Assembly: GCA_032027145.1 (NCBI GenBank)
Contig: JAVSMP010000001.1
Coordinates: forward strand, 1-64,000
DNA from: Ignavibacterium sp.
Lineage (GTDB): Bacteria > Bacteroidota > Ignavibacteria > Ignavibacteriales > Ignavibacteriaceae
DNA length: 64,000 bases
Direction of reading: 5' to 3'
This document shows, piece after piece, positions 61,259-64,000 of this stretch. The notes below the pieces were generated by a model. It had not been told where the DNA came from. It was given only the letters and a program-made list of their open reading frames with translations, and did not search any database. A program made the position numbers and the translations under genes. Position 1 is the first letter of the stretch; every line of letters starts with the position of its first letter.

Positions 61259-61331
61259 TGATAATCAGGAATGAAGGATAACTTTCAGAGACTATAATAT
61301 TAGATTTATAAATGTTCAATCACATTGAGCA

Positions 61332-62021
61332 CTATGCGATTATAAGTTTGTAACCGATTCCGTGCACTGTTAATATTACCTGCGGATGGTTTGGATCCCT
61401 TTCAATTTTTTGTCTGAGCTTTAAAATAAAATTATCAACAGTTCTTGTAGTTGGAGTATCGTCATAACCCCATATTTCAGTAAGCAAGTTATCTCTGCTT
61501 ACTGTTTTGTTACGATGCTTCCAAAGGTAACGAAGGATTTCAAATTCTTTGTGAGACATTGCCACATCTTTGTTTTTTAATGTAGCTTTATAACTGTTAA
61601 AATCAACAGCAAGTTTACCGATTTGTATTTCACGAGATTCATTATCCATTATTAAACTATCACTTCTTCGAAGAATAGCTTTTACTCTTGCAAGCAGTTC
61701 TCTTAAACTGAACGGCTTAGTAACATAATCATCTGCACCTATTTCAAGACCAACAACTTTATCAATTTCCTCACCTTTGGCAGTAAGCAAAATAATGGGA
61801 GTTTTTATCCCGGCTTTACGGGTTTCTTTACAAACATCAAAACCGGATTTTTTCGGCATCATCACATCGAGTATTATAAGAGTATAATTATTCGCAAAAA
61901 TTTTCTTTAATCCCTCATCACCATCATTTGCAGTATCAACATCATAACCTTCAAATTCCAGATTATCTTTTAACCCGGTTCTCATATTTTGTTCATCATC
62001 AACAACTAATATTTTAGGCAT
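61332..62021 (-). CDS. OmpR/PhoB-family response regulator
   Basis: 229 residues. Receiver domain 1-120: acidic pocket VVDDEQNMRTG, phospho-acceptor D52 (LIILDVMMPKKSGFDV), conserved Thr/Lys LLTAKGEEID and DDYVTKPFSLREL. Winged-helix domain 130-229: LKNKDVAMSHKEFEILRYLW, then RTVDNFILKLRQKIERDPNH and VHGIGYKL. It lies 19 bases after the kinase gene, as a two-component pair. It may act on the direct-repeat motifs at 59381 and 61235. Confidence 0.96.
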   Translation of the reverse strand: MPKILVVDDEQNMRTGLKDNLEFEGYDVDTANDGDEGLKKIFANNYTLIILDVMMPKKSGFDVCKETRKAGIKTPIILLTAKGEEIDKVVGLEIGADDYVTKPFSLRELLARVKAILRRSDSLIMDNESREIQIGKLAVDFNSYKATLKNKDVAMSHKEFEILRYLWKHRNKTVSRDNLLTEIWGYDDTPTTRTVDNFILKLRQKIERDPNHPQVILTVHGIGYKLIIA

Positions 62022-62040
62022 TTTTATCTCCGATATTTAA

Positions 62041-63594
62041 TTAAGAACCTGAATGAAACAATAATTTAAAACTGCTTCCTTCGCCTGATTTACTTTCAAG
62101 AATAATCTTGCCTTTATGTGCATCCATAATTTGTTTAACAAGAGTAAGTCCTAGTCCTGTACCTTTTGTAGTATGGATAAGTCCTGAAGAAACACGATAA
62201 AACTTATCAAACACTTTTTGCTGATCTTTTTCTGATATCCCAATGCCTTTATCAGAAATCTTTATAAATACAAAATCATTTTCACTGCCAATAGTAATTT
62301 TAATAAATTTATTTTCTGTGCTGTATTTAACTGAATTATCAATAAGATTAACTACGGCTTCTGAAACTGCTTCACGATCTACCTTCACTTTCGGAATATC
62401 AATACCTGGTTCATATTCAAAATCAAATCCTTTATTATAAAGATGATAACTGTAATTCTGATAAATCTGAATAACAATTTCATTCAGATCTTCATCAGCA
62501 AAGCTAAACTTGCGTTTACCTGCTTCCATTTTAGAGAAGTTAAGAATTGAATTAACAATTCTTCCTAAACGATTAGATTCACGGCTGATTATTGAATAAT
62601 ATTCTTTTTTCTTTTCTTCAGTTTTAACACGATCCATCTCAAGTGTTTCTGCAAACATGCTTATTAAAGAAAGCGGGGTTCTAAGTTCGTGAGAAACATT
62701 TGAAACAAAATCTGCTTTTGCTTTAGACAGTTCAAGTTCTTTATTAACTGCACTGTAAACGAACCATACAGCAGCGATCAAAACAATAAATAATATTCCG
62801 ATCAGTATTAAATTTTCTGTTGCTCTTTCTTCTACAAGATCTTGTATTGACTTTCCAACAAGTGATATTCCCAGATTATAATCCGGGAAAATCCACAATG
62901 GTTTCTGAGCTTGAACAGGTTTCTTATCAAAATCTTTTGTGGAATTATATTGATAACCTGTTACAGGATTGATAACAGAAATAATGAATTCATTTTTAGC
63001 AACTTCCTGTAAACGCGGAGAAAGTATTTCGGAAATAAAATCCTGTGGATTTATAACTGCACCGTAAATTCTGTTTGGATATTTATCTGTTCCTGCAAAA
63101 ACCAATAATGCCTCATCAGCAGAATTGTCTAAGTCAATTGGTTCAATTTTTCTGTAGCCCTGATTGCGGTAATCATACAATTTGTGTATTTGGTCTTTGT
63201 TCCGAAGCAGCTCACGGGTATAAGATAAATTTAATGAGATGGGATTTGAGATATTCAGATTATTTCTAAAAAAGAATTTTAAATTATCATCCTCCAGACT
63301 ATCAGCAATAAAAATATAACTGAACTTACGATTTTCACTTACAATTGAATTAAGAATATCATTTCCGGAACCCTGCTTATTACCTGATTCAATCCCGGAT
63401 ATGATTTCATTTACAGTTGCTCTAACAACATCTTCTGAATACTGATTAACGGAAAAGAGTATTGCCTGAAGCTGATTGTTGTAAATTTCTTCAAGCACTT
63501 TTTCATCTTTGCTCAGCTTAATAAGTTCATTGTATAATAAAAAAGCTATAGGCAAAATAATAATCAGGATGAGTATCAAGCCTATTTTTTTCAT
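62041..63594 (-). CDS. Membrane sensor histidine kinase
   Basis: 517 residues. Helix 1 (4-20), an extracytoplasmic sensor of about 240 residues, helix 2 (about 261-281), no HAMP domain, then HisKA with H302 (DFVSNVSHELRTPLSLISMF) and the ATPase domain: NLIDNSVKYST (N box), ISDKGIGISEKDQQKVFDKF (G1) and GTGLGLTLVKQIMDAH (G2). Partner of the response regulator that follows. The lack of a HAMP linker and the long sensor are worth noting; the signal is unknown. Confidence 0.95.
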   Translation of the reverse strand: MKKIGLILILIIILPIAFLLYNELIKLSKDEKVLEEIYNNQLQAILFSVNQYSEDVVRATVNEIISGIESGNKQGSGNDILNSIVSENRKFSYIFIADSLEDDNLKFFFRNNLNISNPISLNLSYTRELLRNKDQIHKLYDYRNQGYRKIEPIDLDNSADEALLVFAGTDKYPNRIYGAVINPQDFISEILSPRLQEVAKNEFIISVINPVTGYQYNSTKDFDKKPVQAQKPLWIFPDYNLGISLVGKSIQDLVEERATENLILIGILFIVLIAAVWFVYSAVNKELELSKAKADFVSNVSHELRTPLSLISMFAETLEMDRVKTEEKKKEYYSIISRESNRLGRIVNSILNFSKMEAGKRKFSFADEDLNEIVIQIYQNYSYHLYNKGFDFEYEPGIDIPKVKVDREAVSEAVVNLIDNSVKYSTENKFIKITIGSENDFVFIKISDKGIGISEKDQQKVFDKFYRVSSGLIHTTKGTGLGLTLVKQIMDAHKGKIILESKSGEGSSFKLLFHSGS

Positions 63595-63601
63595 TTATAA
63601 T

Positions 63602-64000
63602 TTATCTTTTCGTCAACTGTTCAGATACTTTTGCTTTTACAAAATCTTTTAACGAATCATAAGTATGATTCTCGGGTTTAACCGGCTTTAAGAACCTAAC
63701 ATTTATTTTCTTCCAGGGTCTCGGAAAATGTGTACCGCGGGGCAAAGCGTCATAAGCGCCTTTTATTACTACTGGAACAACAGGCACATTTAATTCCCGG
63801 CTAAGAATCGCAAATGTTTTTTTAAAATCGCCTATATCGCCGCTTATTGTTCTTGTCCCTTCGGGAAAGATAATAATATTTTTTCCGCGTTTTAAAACCT
63901 CCGCAAGTTTTTGCAGTGAAGTTTTAAGATCATTAAGGTCCATAACAATCACATTATGTTTATCAGCAATAAACTTCAGAAGTTTATTCTTTACGTGTTT
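63602..64000 (-). CDS. PlsC-type lysophospholipid acyltransferase, C-terminal part
   Basis: The open frame continues to the right edge, so the N-terminus (with the HxxxxD motif) is outside the window; 132 residues are visible. The acyltransferase motif III is NIIIFPEGTRTISGDIGDFK, and VPVVPVVIKGAYDALPRGTH is motif IV. Such domains occur alone (1-acylglycerol-3-phosphate acyltransferase) or at the C-terminus of acyl-ACP/CoA ligases; which one applies here cannot be seen. It ends eight bases before the kinase gene and may be co-transcribed with it. Confidence 0.88.
   Translation of the reverse strand, partial: KHVKNKLLKFIADKHNVIVMDLNDLKTSLQKLAEVLKRGKNIIIFPEGTRTISGDIGDFKKTFAILSRELNVPVVPVVIKGAYDALPRGTHFPRPWKKINVRFLKPVKPENHTYDSLKDFVKAKVSEQLTKR

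Overview
The window is AT-rich (roughly one third G+C by eye) and looks like a chromosome segment of a member of the Ignavibacteriota/Ignavibacteriales (Bacteroidota-Chlorobiota-Ignavibacteriota group). The main reason is a set of secreted proteins that end in a type IX secretion sorting domain of the form [12 protein letters not shown], often preceded by a short fibronectin-III-like module (VELTSF...LNWSTAxExNNxGF). A long-form IspH, DUF4175/DUF4159 neighbours, YfhO proteins and AAGGA-type ribosome sites fit. I see no rRNA, tRNA or CRISPR array.

Layout. 1-5570 (minus): secreted proteins, including one with a 7-bp tandem repeat in its signal region and a Ycf48-like propeller whose sorting domain is cut off by a one-base frameshift. 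5695-21501: a surface-polysaccharide locus. A plus-strand run (methyltransferase, sugar aminotransferase, GNAT acetyltransferase, GT4) meets a long minus-strand run (GT2, GT4, methyltransferase, YfhO, a GT-C-like membrane protein, Wzx flippase, methyltransferase, GT4) that is interrupted by an IS256-family element just upstream of the flippase gene. 21880-31673: a sorting-domain adhesin-like protein with a strong terminator, a TIGR01777 epimerase, the methyl-cycle pair ahcY and metK, a nitronate monooxygenase followed by a decayed YoeB-type toxin-antitoxin pair and a remnant of a second nitronate monooxygenase, then ispH and prfA.

31648-36234 (minus) is a signalling operon: cytoplasmic PAS histidine kinase, NtrC-family activator (split by a one-base deletion), STAS antagonist, and a double-receiver PP2C phosphatase. 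36335-45039 holds the DUF4175/DUF4159 pair and two sorting-domain proteins whose 3' ends, including the terminator, are a perfect 665-bp direct repeat. 45231-53019 is mostly housekeeping (EVE protein, rmuC, a histidine ammonia-lyase-like enzyme with cysteine in the MIO triad, prfC) plus a short-chain dehydrogenase fused to a helical domain. 53176-55574 is an arsenic methylation unit (arsR, arsM, thioredoxin-like) with a clear palindromic operator, divergent from an Mpv17/PMP22-like protein. 55628-64000 carries a phosphoglucose isomerase, a PAP2 phosphatase, a tandem jelly-roll lipoprotein, an M19 dipeptidase, a HEAT-like protein, an OmpR-type two-component system and the end of a PlsC acyltransferase.

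The most notable signals are repeats and breakages: the perfect sorting-domain duplication, the heptamer repeat that can shift a reading frame, two single-base frameshifts, a dead toxin between two nitronate monooxygenase copies, and a three-step direct-repeat motif found upstream of genes next to the OmpR-type regulator. I do not see a clearly new defence or mobile system.
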